From: an uncultured Clostridia bacterium
GTDB taxonomy: Bacteria; Bacillota; Clostridia; JAAYHZ01
Assembly (NCBI GenBank): GCA_937894465.1
Contig: CALCRE010000133.1
Span: forward strand, 1 to 64,000
Length of the DNA: 64,000 nt
Direction: 5' to 3'
In this document: one piece after another, positions 45,048 through 53,356 of the stretch
Layout: the number at the start of each line of letters is the position of its first letter
Numbering within the stretch: the first letter of the stretch is position 1
The notes under the pieces: generated by a model
The model's database searches: none
What the model saw: only the letters and a program-made list of their open reading frames with translations
Told to the model about the DNA's origin: nothing
Program-made: the position numbers and the translations under genes

Positions 45048-47396
45048 CTATATAATTGAAATGATATTATATTTTTTAATCGTTCTCATCACCAATCGTG
45101 TTACTAGTATGATGAGGCATATCAATAACAAAGGAACAAAAAGATATTGCATGAGAGGATTGGTAATCAGGTGAACTTTTTTAACACCTAAACCTGCCGT
45201 TCCCAATGCAACGTTGACAATCTTTTCACCTAAGAGACCTGTTGCAATGGTGCCTGCTAAAATGCCAAGCATTGAAGCAAACCCGACTTTTATCATGTAC
45301 TGCCTATTCAAATCTTTACCGGAAAACCCGATTGCCTTAAGAACTGCGGTTTCGGATAAATCTTTTACAAGTCGAAGCTTCAAAAACAAAACTGTGATGA
45401 GCATTGCCAGGCATGCACCGATAATCACAATCGAAAAAACAATTGTTTTAAGCTGCCTTGAAACTCCTCCGAGAGTCTGGTCAATAAATTCTTCCATAGG
45501 ATCTACCGTTATCCCTGCCCCAAGCATACTCGCCCACTCAACGGCTTTGTTTTTCACATGAGCATTTTCAATGAGATTCACTGAGAGTGAGTATTTGTGA
45601 GGAGCTATACCGGTAAAATCATATTTTGACTTGGCAGTCTTTCCACCGCTGGTAACATCTTGGTATACCCCCGATACTGTAAATTTCACCTTACTACCGT
45701 CCATTAAAAGATCAACAGTGCTCCCGGTCTCCAATCCCATTTCATCTGCATTGATGAAGGAAATAGCCAACTCCCTTTCTCCTTGTGGAGCCCCACCGGT
45801 AAGATACTGCAATTCATTTCCTGCATTAAAACCGACATCAATATCAATATTCATCAGCTGATTGGATGAATCTGTTGTTTTTATCCGAATGGTACGGTAT
45901 TCATGGTAGTTTTCTACGGAAGGATCTTTTTCAATCAGTTGTTTAACCTTATGGTAATTTAGATCAAGATTTTCTCCGGTTTCCACTTCAATGAGGATAT
46001 CTTCCAATGAACTCCCCATATATGTAATAAAATCAGGTGCTTCAAAAGTGTTCAATAAATTTACAGGAACCATAATCATTAACACAACGATTAACATGAC
46101 GATAAAAACGACTGCCCAGTTCTTAAACTTATAGAATACCTCTCGGAATGCTACCAATAGATTAACAGGAAGTTTTTTTGATCTATGTAATCCGTCTTTT
46201 ATTGCTCCCGTGCTTTTTTCGAAACCTTTCCCACTGACTAGTGCATCAACTACTGAAAGATTCCGAATTCTCTTCAGTATCTTTTTGCAATAGTGGATGA
46301 TCAGCAGATAAACAATAAAGGCAACGGATAATGACAACAGGATTGCCAAGAAGGACAAACCACCATTTCCAAACGTGGTGCTGATATGATTTGTGACAGC
46401 ATTACTGCTGATAAATGCAATGATCGATCCTAATGTGACACCCATCAAAGCCAGCACTTTGTACTTATTAAGGTATAGATCTCTTATGTCTGAAAAGAGA
46501 AGCCCGATGGCTTTCATGGTACCGATTTCCCGGACCTCTTCTTCTAATGCAGCCATAATGGTAAACTTCACACATATAAAAGAAACAATGATTAATAGCA
46601 CACTCACCAAAAACAAAACAAACACTGTAACAATATCTGTCATTGCGCTCAGCAAAAATATCATGGTATAGGTCACTCCTTGACCATTGACGGGAAGGCC
46701 TGCATTTTCATAAGCGGTTCGAAAAGCAGAGGCATCGTTTTTATCTGTGAAATAGGCTTGTATTAAGTATTCAAGCTCTCCGACTTTTCCATACAGCTTG
46801 TCAAAATCCGTATTGCTTAAGAGCATTCTAGTAGAAGATGCCATTGTGGAATTCATCAAAGAATCCAGAACAAATTCCTTTATGACAAACTCCATTTTGA
46901 CATCATTATGCACTAAAATAACCTTGTCACCGATATTCATAGGAAACATTCCCTTTAAAATGACAGGAATGCCTATCTCACCTTCATGGAGATTGACTAT
47001 TTCATGATTGGAATTCAACAGTAAATCCTTCTCTTTATTTTGCTTTACCAAACCTATGTCAAGGCGGAGGTCGGACAGGTTATAGGTTCCTTTCTCACCG
47101 ATTACGGTAAGATTCTCTCCATATATGTCAATCATCGTTACCGTTTGGTTGTATGTAACAAATTCATGATCCACCATAAATTTATTGACGAGTTCCTCAT
47201 TCAGATCTCCTTTGTGCATTTGAAGAAAATGAGGCGGTTGAGCCGTTTCATATAAAGCGCGAATGGATGTGAACGTTTGCACAGCCATCAACATTGAGGA
47301 CACTGCCAGAATTACCGAAAATATCATAAATAGCAGCAAAGCCAAGTTAATCGATTGATTTGTCTTAAAATCATTTTTTAGGGTGAACCAATTCAT
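45048..47396 (-). CDS. ABC exporter permease with two FtsX domains
   Basis: A 782-residue membrane protein of the BceB/FtsX type: an N-terminal helix (19-41), an external domain (~50-240), three helices (~245-275, 305-330, 350-370), a central helix (~425-445), a second external domain and three C-terminal helices (~650-675, 695-720, 745-770). The charged loop KAIGLLFSDIRDL and its counterpart KAIGFSGKDLNRQ are the cytoplasmic coupling segments of the two FtsX domains. It forms an exporter, probably for a peptide or lipid, with the ATPase downstream. Starts 16 bp after the tetR stop. Confidence 0.93.
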   Translation of the reverse strand: MNWFTLKNDFKTNQSINLALLLFMIFSVILAVSSMLMAVQTFTSIRALYETAQPPHFLQMHKGDLNEELVNKFMVDHEFVTYNQTVTMIDIYGENLTVIGEKGTYNLSDLRLDIGLVKQNKEKDLLLNSNHEIVNLHEGEIGIPVILKGMFPMNIGDKVILVHNDVKMEFVIKEFVLDSLMNSTMASSTRMLLSNTDFDKLYGKVGELEYLIQAYFTDKNDASAFRTAYENAGLPVNGQGVTYTMIFLLSAMTDIVTVFVLFLVSVLLIIVSFICVKFTIMAALEEEVREIGTMKAIGLLFSDIRDLYLNKYKVLALMGVTLGSIIAFISSNAVTNHISTTFGNGGLSFLAILLSLSVAFIVYLLIIHYCKKILKRIRNLSVVDALVSGKGFEKSTGAIKDGLHRSKKLPVNLLVAFREVFYKFKNWAVVFIVMLIVVLMIMVPVNLLNTFEAPDFITYMGSSLEDILIEVETGENLDLNYHKVKQLIEKDPSVENYHEYRTIRIKTTDSSNQLMNIDIDVGFNAGNELQYLTGGAPQGERELAISFINADEMGLETGSTVDLLMDGSKVKFTVSGVYQDVTSGGKTAKSKYDFTGIAPHKYSLSVNLIENAHVKNKAVEWASMLGAGITVDPMEEFIDQTLGGVSRQLKTIVFSIVIIGACLAMLITVLFLKLRLVKDLSETAVLKAIGFSGKDLNRQYMIKVGFASMLGILAGTIATGLLGEKIVNVALGTAGLGVKKVHLITNPLMQYLFVPLLLICLIILVTRLVMRTIKKYNIISII

Positions 47397-47412
47397 ATGT
47401 TTGACCCCTTTC

Positions 47413-48039
47413 TTATTCTTGATTACGCATAAATAAGTTCATAAAACTATCTTCAGGAACCTCCAACATTTTCTCGAGGACTGAGATCAATACAGCCATC
47501 ACCTTCAATTGATCCTCAGCGTCCAAGTTAAAAATACCATCATCCGTTAAGGTTAATGCCGAAGCTAGAAAAATCTGCATATACTGCTGAGGATATCTAC
47601 ACATCCAAACCTTCTTTTGGATTCCTTCTTCCACAATCTTCACCAAATAAGGGGTCATTGCTTCAACCATTTGATTTAAAACTTTTTGATGCAATAACGC
47701 GTTCTCAGCTTTATGGATTTCCTCCATCATACTGTCTCCAACCTGTTGATGAACCTGCATAGACATAAATGCACCCAGCAGCTTTTCCTCCGGACTAATA
47801 TTTTGATCTTCGAGGATTTCATGAACCCTGTTGATGACAACCTCAGTGTAACGATTGACAATCTCATCCAAAACTTCTTGTTTCGATTTAAAATAATAAT
47901 AAAACGTACCTTTTGCAATGGAAACCTCTTTCAATATGTCATTAACGGTACAATTCTCATATCCTTTTGTATTAAAAAGTCTTTCAGCCGAATCTAGGAT
48001 TTCTTTTTTCCTTTCATCGTATTCTTTAATCACTCTCAT
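47413..48039 (-). CDS. TetR-family regulator of the ABC exporter operon
   Basis: A 208-residue regulator with the N-terminal helix-turn-helix DERKKEILDSAERLFNTKGYENCTVNDILKEVSIAKGTFYYYFKSK (residues 6-51) and a helical ligand domain. First gene of a three-gene operon with the FtsX-type permease and ATPase. The ATG at 48039 follows GGTG; a GTG at 48051 would add four residues. A quasi-palindrome in its promoter (48067-48081) is the probable operator, giving self-repression relieved by the exporter's substrate. Confidence 0.93.
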   Translation of the reverse strand: MRVIKEYDERKKEILDSAERLFNTKGYENCTVNDILKEVSIAKGTFYYYFKSKQEVLDEIVNRYTEVVINRVHEILEDQNISPEEKLLGAFMSMQVHQQVGDSMMEEIHKAENALLHQKVLNQMVEAMTPYLVKIVEEGIQKKVWMCRYPQQYMQIFLASALTLTDDGIFNLDAEDQLKVMAVLISVLEKMLEVPEDSFMNLFMRNQE

Positions 48040-48066
48040 AATAATCACCAACCCAATTTCTATTCC

Positions 48067-48117
48067 GACTGACCGTCGGTCTATAAGGAATTATACGCCG
48101 ACTGATGCCATTGTCAA
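48067..48117 (-). promoter_or_regulatory. promoter and TetR operator of the ABC exporter operon
   Basis: Minus strand: -35 TTGACA (48112-48117), 16-base spacer, -10 TATAAT (48090-48095). Just downstream, 48067-48081 has GACnGACnGTCnGTC symmetry, a typical TetR-family operator, and lies over the transcription start region. Part of the motif (GTCGGC) recurs in the spacer. Confidence 0.8.
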
Positions 48118-48217
48118 TCATATTTTTATCTTCTAATGTATTTCTAATAATTCTCATGAGATTAACGTTAATATAATATGATAGAGATCCTATAAAGCTC
48201 CGAAAAAGCTTTGATTT

Positions 48218-50188
48218 TTAGCCACTGTACTCATATAGGAACTTCACTTGATTTCTACCGACCGCTTTTGCTTGATATAATGCGATGTCTGCGGCTTTAA
48301 AAAAATCTTCACTCTCCTGATTGTCATTTGGGGTGGTATAAGTGACTCCAATACTAACCGTAACAAAACTACTCACCGATGATTGTTTATGAGGAATTTG
48401 AAGATCCTCGATTCTTTTCCGCAATCCATTGGCAATACTTATGGCTTCTTCTTTTTCCTTCTCCGGTAATAGTACAATAAATTCTTCCCCACCGTAGCGT
48501 GCCACCATATCGGTAAAACTTGATAATGAACCTCGAATGGTTTGTCCGATTTTGGTCAGACATTCATCCCCTGCTAAATGTCCATAATAATCATTGTATC
48601 CTTTAAAAAAATCGATATCAATAAACAATACCGCTATGGGGTATTGATGTTTCAAGCATCGTTCCCATTCCACATAGATAAATTCATCAAATTTTCTTCT
48701 GTTCCATAATTTCGTCAAAGGATCTACAGTGGAAAGCTCTTGTAGTTTTGTATTCACTTTTTCCAGTTCAGTTTGCTGTTGCTTTATTTTTTCATTGGAG
48801 TCCACTAGTTCTTCAGTGCGATGCAGCACGATTTTATCTAAGTTTGTATTGATTTCAGTCAGTTTTTGCATAGCAATTTCTTCTTTCTCTAAAGAATCGG
48901 AGAATTTCTTTGCTAACAAAAGTGAATTTGCAAAAGTGAAAATTAGCATTCCTGCAGAGCTGAGGTTACCAATCCTAAATAACGATCTAAAAAACATAGG
49001 TCCTACATCATTCATCCATGTGCTGACAAAGACAATATCATTGATTGATGTTAAAAAAAATGCTGAAGCGCCTATACTAATAAGCCAACTGACCTTTTCC
49101 TCACGTATATTAATTTTGATCAATATTATTAATATATAGGCAATGGCTATGATGCTCCATATTTGGTATGTGGGATTGACAACCGTAAAAACCCTTGCAG
49201 GAGTGAAAAGGATCAATAGCCCAAATATTGCTGCTAGCAATTGAGCGATTCTGACCATCCGCTTATGGAAATAGGTTGGAAAAACCGAAAGAAAAAACAT
49301 AAGTACAAAAGGTACCACAAAGTAATATGTCAGCGTCATCAATTTATGAGCAATTTCCCAGCTGAATCTAGGAAACAGATAAATTAGCAAACATTCTCCA
49401 ACCAACAAGGTTCTGAATCCAACTAATATACAAAACATTCCGAAATAAAATGCCGAAGTATCTTTTTTTCGAAAAAAGAATAAGGAAAGGTGATACAGTC
49501 CCATATAGATCAGACATCCAAATAATAAAACATCGTTTGCCAAACGGTTGTATCTGAGTCTCAAGATTTGTTCTTCACTACCCAAATTAATTCTTTCTAA
49601 TATCCCCCCACTACGGTGGTGAAAATTCGAAACTTGCACTACTATCTCATTGTTTCCTTGTTTTGCTTCAAAAAAGGCAACCTGAGGAAGGTATTGCGAT
49701 ATTGTAGTGTCTATGGTTTTTCCTACTGTTCCCGCTGAAGCAATCAATTTTCCATTCATCCAAAGCTTGTATGCGGTATGTAGTCTTGGGATCTTAAGAG
49801 CTAATTTTTCATTGACATCTATGTTAAAATTAAGTCTATAGGTTGCATAACCGAATCCGGAAATCGTTTTATCTTCCGTTTTATCTTCCGTTTTATATTT
49901 ATTCCATGAGCCCGGAACTGTAATATATCCGGTCATTAACTTTGGATCTATTTCGTCCGGTTCTAGTAAGCGGTTCCAATAAAGCTCCCATTCCCCATTC
50001 AATTGAATAATATCCTTTGTAAATGTCACCCGGGTCAAGTCCATCTTTCCGTCTTGTGCTTTCAGGCGAAGAGCTGCCGACTGACCGGAGCATCCTGTGA
50101 AAAACAAAATGAAAAGTAATAAAGAGATACATAATAGTACCTTAGAAATCGCTACTTTTCCCACCTGATGCATTTTTACGAGCGTCAA
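48218..50188 (-). CDS. 7TM-DISM receptor diguanylate cyclase (GGDEF)
   Basis: A 656-residue membrane receptor. Lipoprotein-like signal (FTGC), a 7TMR-DISMED2-type external domain (~55-215, jelly-roll-like: LNGEWELYWN, LKIPRLHTAYKLWMNGKLIASAG), seven helices (~225-430), a coiled coil (~435-495) and a C-terminal GGDEF domain (~500-655) with active site RYGGEEF. It should make cyclic di-GMP on binding an external ligand. An RxxD inhibitory site before GGEEF is not evident. The start is a TTG at 50188 with GGAGGG eight bases upstream; an ATG 15 bases in has no such site. A 12-bp tandem repeat in the coding sequence gives TEDKTEDK. Confidence 0.9.
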   Translation of the reverse strand: MTLVKMHQVGKVAISKVLLCISLLLFILFFTGCSGQSAALRLKAQDGKMDLTRVTFTKDIIQLNGEWELYWNRLLEPDEIDPKLMTGYITVPGSWNKYKTEDKTEDKTISGFGYATYRLNFNIDVNEKLALKIPRLHTAYKLWMNGKLIASAGTVGKTIDTTISQYLPQVAFFEAKQGNNEIVVQVSNFHHRSGGILERINLGSEEQILRLRYNRLANDVLLFGCLIYMGLYHLSLFFFRKKDTSAFYFGMFCILVGFRTLLVGECLLIYLFPRFSWEIAHKLMTLTYYFVVPFVLMFFLSVFPTYFHKRMVRIAQLLAAIFGLLILFTPARVFTVVNPTYQIWSIIAIAYILIILIKINIREEKVSWLISIGASAFFLTSINDIVFVSTWMNDVGPMFFRSLFRIGNLSSAGMLIFTFANSLLLAKKFSDSLEKEEIAMQKLTEINTNLDKIVLHRTEELVDSNEKIKQQQTELEKVNTKLQELSTVDPLTKLWNRRKFDEFIYVEWERCLKHQYPIAVLFIDIDFFKGYNDYYGHLAGDECLTKIGQTIRGSLSSFTDMVARYGGEEFIVLLPEKEKEEAISIANGLRKRIEDLQIPHKQSSVSSFVTVSIGVTYTTPNDNQESEDFFKAADIALYQAKAVGRNQVKFLYEYSG

Positions 50189-50339
50189 CTTTTAAACCCT
50201 CCTTTGCCTTGCTTGATTTTCCGGGAGCAATTTTGTAATGTTATTGATCAAATAATCCATTGACATGGTTACTAATATTATACCAAAGTTAATTCATTAT
50301 TGAATAATAAAACTATTTTGTCGGTTAACTTCTCAAAGA

Positions 50340-50382
50340 AAATCCCGCAGTTACGATTTTACTATATGTAACGGTGGGATTT
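50340..50382 (-). terminator. probable terminator after the acetyltransferase gene
   Basis: Minus strand: AAATCCCACCGTTA can pair with the complementary arm TAACTGCGGGATTT (one mismatch and one wobble), followed by TCTTTG. The rest of the 300 bp between the two genes shows nothing else. Confidence 0.5.
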
Positions 50383-50489
50383 ACCTGTTATTTTACTTAA
50401 ACACCTGTAGTCTAACGATCACTTCTAATCAAACTTAGTATAAACCTCCCCATGGGTTGCATTTGCCTGTGACAAAAGCTGTTCCTTAT

Positions 50490-51089
50490 CTAATAATCTC
50501 CGTCATACATAGGATATCGATACTTATCTTCCTCTGTGATTTTTCTAAGTACTTTGCATGGAACACCCACAGCAACAACATTTGCCGGTATTGATTTTTT
50601 AACGACGCTTCCCGCACCGATTACTGTATTATCTCCAATAGTTACACCTGCAAGAATGATTGAACCGGTACCGATCCAGACATTATTGCCTATGACGATA
50701 GGTTTAGCTACCTCAATTCCCATTTTCCTCTGCTCCGGATCAATGGAGTGTTCTGCTGTTGTGAAGCAACAATTCGGTGCAACAAAAACATGGTTTCCGA
50801 AGGTTACCTTTGCACCGTCGGTTATGATCATATTGTGGTTTGAATAAAAATTGTCACCAAAAGTTATGTTATAACCATAATCGCACCAGAACGGTGGTGT
50901 AACGACGACATTTTTTCCGATGGATCCAATCAAGTCCAGGAGAATTTCTCTTTGCTTTTCTACATCATTTGGTGAAAGTTGATTATACTTATGGCATTTT
51001 TCTTTACCCTTTGCGATTTCTATTGCAAATTCAGGGTTATAGCAACCTTGGAAATAACAATCAGTAGGGACAACAGGGTGCTTGACCAT
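50490..51089 (-). CDS. hexapeptide-repeat sugar O-acetyltransferase (maltose/galactoside type)
   Basis: A 199-residue trimeric left-handed beta-helix acetyltransferase of the Maa/LacA group. The N-terminal Mac-type helical region is followed by repeats such as GKNVVVTPPFWCDYGYNITFGDNFYSNHNMII and IGNNVWIGTGSIILAGVTIGDNTVIGAGSVV. The catalytic His is in FTTAEHSIDPEQR. It acetylates maltose, glucose or galactosides with acetyl-CoA, a suspected detoxification step. GGAGGTACATA precedes the ATG. Upstream by 18 bp is a small membrane protein gene in the same direction. Confidence 0.92.
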   Translation of the reverse strand: MVKHPVVPTDCYFQGCYNPEFAIEIAKGKEKCHKYNQLSPNDVEKQREILLDLIGSIGKNVVVTPPFWCDYGYNITFGDNFYSNHNMIITDGAKVTFGNHVFVAPNCCFTTAEHSIDPEQRKMGIEVAKPIVIGNNVWIGTGSIILAGVTIGDNTVIGAGSVVKKSIPANVVAVGVPCKVLRKITEEDKYRYPMYDGDY

Positions 51090-51107
51090 TATGTACCTCC
51101 AGCACTT

Positions 51108-51521
51108 CTAAATCATTCTTGTTTCGGTGCACTTCCACAAATATATCATAGGAATCAGGGCTAATATAAACTCCGTGCTAAAAGCAACAACTAACCATAG
51201 CTGTAAGCTTGACGGCCACGGCCAAATGAGCTGTATTATAACTCTTGATAACCATACAATAGTAAAGAATGTGTAAAATATTCTTAATTCTTTTGAACCA
51301 TCAAATAATTTCTTCTGCACTATTATTAACAGTAAACTAAATCCTGTTAACAAAAAGGAAAAACAAAAATTTATGTAGTTAATTGATTGGATTATTTCGA
51401 TTGGAGCATCCGGTATATAGGAAAACCAATTAGAAGAATACGGTACAAAAAAGTGCCATGTCCCAACTATACTACCGATAATACAAGAAATATTAAATAA
51501 TACCTTTGCAATTTTTTTCAA
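51108..51521 (-). CDS. four-helix membrane protein, unknown function
   Basis: A 137-residue integral membrane protein with four predicted helices (~5-25, 45-67, 75-97, 105-127), beginning MKKIAKVLFNISCIIGSIVGTW and ending KCTETRMI. The start is a TTG at 51521 with GAGGT six bases upstream. Not recognised as a named family. Probably co-transcribed with the acetyltransferase gene 18 bp downstream. Confidence 0.6.
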   Translation of the reverse strand: MKKIAKVLFNISCIIGSIVGTWHFFVPYSSNWFSYIPDAPIEIIQSINYINFCFSFLLTGFSLLLIIVQKKLFDGSKELRIFYTFFTIVWLSRVIIQLIWPWPSSLQLWLVVAFSTEFILALIPMIYLWKCTETRMI

Positions 51522-51699
51522 TCCTATACCTCACAATTATGTAATTTGTCCGGATATAAATCTGTAGTTCTCTGTCAGAGTTTCTAACCAAGTAGATTTT
51601 AGCACATATTTTTTTCCTTGAAAAGTATGGTGTTTCAGACTTTTTGCTTGCATACTTTTGTACGGAAGTCCAATTAAACATGGAAAAAGCAAGCTTTAA

Positions 51700-52091
51700 C
51701 TTGATTTTGGCGACATCGAATGTCTTCTCCATACAGCAAGATGCCGCTGTCGGGCAGTTCCGCCATGCCGAAGCTATCCATTTTATAGCTGTCGGAGATT
51801 CGCCGGCCACTCGTTCCCCAATAGACCGTTCTTTCTCTTTTATCCTGTAAGACGTATCCGCCGAAAGCATTCCGCCCTAAAACAGCCTAAAATATGAGTT
51901 ATCAAGATAGCGTACCAGTAAAGCCTAAAGAAGATTGACCGGAGTTTCGGCCTGTTGTAGCCGAGCTTAAAATCTTCAAGTGCAACAGAGCCGAACAGAT
52001 AAACGGTCGGTTTATTATCTGCAAGTATAGTTACAATTTCGTCAGTCATTATTTGAATGGCTTCCTTCAGTATCACAGTTTTATCCTCCAT
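51700..52091 (-). pseudogene. frameshifted, truncated nucleotidyltransferase gene
   Basis: The start, MEDKTVILKEAIQIMTDEIV...PTVYLFGSVALEDFKLG, is the nucleotidyltransferase GS motif, but the SDxD part that should follow is missing. After a frame change near 51850 the family sequence resumes as VLQDKRERTVYWGTSGRRIS and DSFGMAELPDSGILLYGED, then ends in unrelated sequence. An apparent 125-codon frame over the same bases is the wrong frame of this remnant. The ATG overlaps the end of the upstream GNAT-Nudix gene by 19 bp. Confidence 0.75.
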
Positions 52092-53056
52092 TTTTCAACC
52101 ATCTCATCAAAGTACGGGTAGAACCATTCACTAAGAAACTCACCAGAAGTCATCATTTCACGGATTATATCAGGACTTACCCACATCGCATCACAAGTTT
52201 CGCCTTCCTGAAAACGGACATCTTCAACAGGACAGTTATGTTCAAACACCCAAGCATCTTGCAGCCAACGACGCCCGTCGTTCCCATGACGGATAGTGGT
52301 GTGAAACAAAACGCCCTTTTGTGGGTCGAGGTCAATACCAAGCTCTTCTTTTGTTTCGCGCAGAGCGGCAGTCAAACTGTCATCGCCCGCGAGAGCAGCA
52401 CCACCTGATGTTTCCCATTTGCCGTCAATACTCGTGCCTCTTTTCGACGTACGTTTATCAATCAGCCATTCACCCTTGCTGTTGTGTTTCCATACATGAA
52501 CAACCAGATGGTAATCTCCCTCTACCATTTTTCTGCCCCGCTCATGAAACCGCCCGGTTTTGTTGCCGTTTTCATCTAAAACATCCCATATTTCGTTTGG
52601 TGTGTATTCCATCGGGGTTTTCCAAGGAGTATTGATGTCTTTTTCGATTTCCATGGGTATAAATCCAAAATGTTTGCAAAATGGTAAACCGTGCGGTGAC
52701 GAGTTTAATATAACTTTATCAAAACCCTTCATCTTTAACTCACAGATAATTCTGCTCATCAACTCAGTTGCAATACCTTGTCGATGATATTTGCCGTCAA
52801 CAAACATCAATGCAATTCGATTGTTACCGTATGTTTCGATGATACCAATGACTTTTTTATCATCCAAAGCCACAAACATTAAACGCTTACCTGAAAGATA
52901 AATATCAGAATTTGTTATTCTATCGTCAATTGCTAAACGCATACGATTCGTATGCTCTGGTCCATAATCCGGTGCGTCAAATTCCATAAACACTTTTAGA
53001 GCAAGGTCAAGAGCAGGCCGAATATCGTCTGCTGTTGCTTTTCTGTAAGTAATCAT
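52073..53056 (-). CDS. GNAT acetyltransferase - Nudix hydrolase fusion
   Basis: A 327-residue two-domain protein. Residues 1-145 are a GNAT domain (FVDGKYHRQGIATELMSRI, then LNSSPHGLPFCKHFGF). Residues 155-325 are a Nudix domain of the isopentenyl-diphosphate-isomerase-like type: RFHERGRKMVEGDYHLVVHVW and the Nudix box GGAALAGDDSLTAALRETKEELG. Each half looks complete. Fusions of this kind are known in clostridia but their joint substrate is not. It is coupled to the nucleotidyltransferase remnant downstream. Confidence 0.88.
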   Translation of the reverse strand: MITYRKATADDIRPALDLALKVFMEFDAPDYGPEHTNRMRLAIDDRITNSDIYLSGKRLMFVALDDKKVIGIIETYGNNRIALMFVDGKYHRQGIATELMSRIICELKMKGFDKVILNSSPHGLPFCKHFGFIPMEIEKDINTPWKTPMEYTPNEIWDVLDENGNKTGRFHERGRKMVEGDYHLVVHVWKHNSKGEWLIDKRTSKRGTSIDGKWETSGGAALAGDDSLTAALRETKEELGIDLDPQKGVLFHTTIRHGNDGRRWLQDAWVFEHNCPVEDVRFQEGETCDAMWVSPDIIREMMTSGEFLSEWFYPYFDEMVEKWRIKL

Positions 53057-53159
53057 ATTTTTACCTCGCTTTCTCTCAGATAACTGACTTTTCTTCCTCA
53101 GTGCAGCCGATCAATATCTCGATATAAAGCTTACAAAGGTAAACTACGATAAATGATGA

Positions 53160-53250
53160 TCACTTTTCGGCCCTTGACATCAACACTACCGTCTCCACGT
53201 GGCTCGAGACGCCATATTGATGTTAGCGTACTAGGAAACATATCAACCGA
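53160..53250 (-). pseudogene. C-terminal stub of an RlmD/TrmA-type methyltransferase
   Basis: The minus strand reads VDMFPST, then after a frame change SHVETVVLMSRAEK-stop (53160). This is the C-terminus of RumA/RlmD-type RNA methyltransferases; the intact gene at 55757-57157 ends VDMFPWTEHVETVVLLKRLEK. It is therefore the tail of a lost paralogue. The rest of the interval 53057-53356 contains nothing I can identify. Confidence 0.7.
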
Positions 53251-53356
53251 CATTTAACTTTTTCGAAGTTATCGATGGTGACATCTTCACCTTATTCGAT
53301 TAGTTTAAAGTTTTCACCTTGGACCTATGTCAATCTAGAATTAAATCGGAGGTTTT

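Noticed and set aside
51493..51870. Open frame of 125 codons on the minus strand
   Set aside because: Another frame of the same bases reads as the conserved nucleotidyltransferase C-terminus, so this is the wrong frame of a pseudogene.
53266..53295. Hairpin GGTGA/TCACC downstream of the Na/Pi transporter gene as a terminator
   Set aside because: The stem is only five base pairs and no U-run follows.
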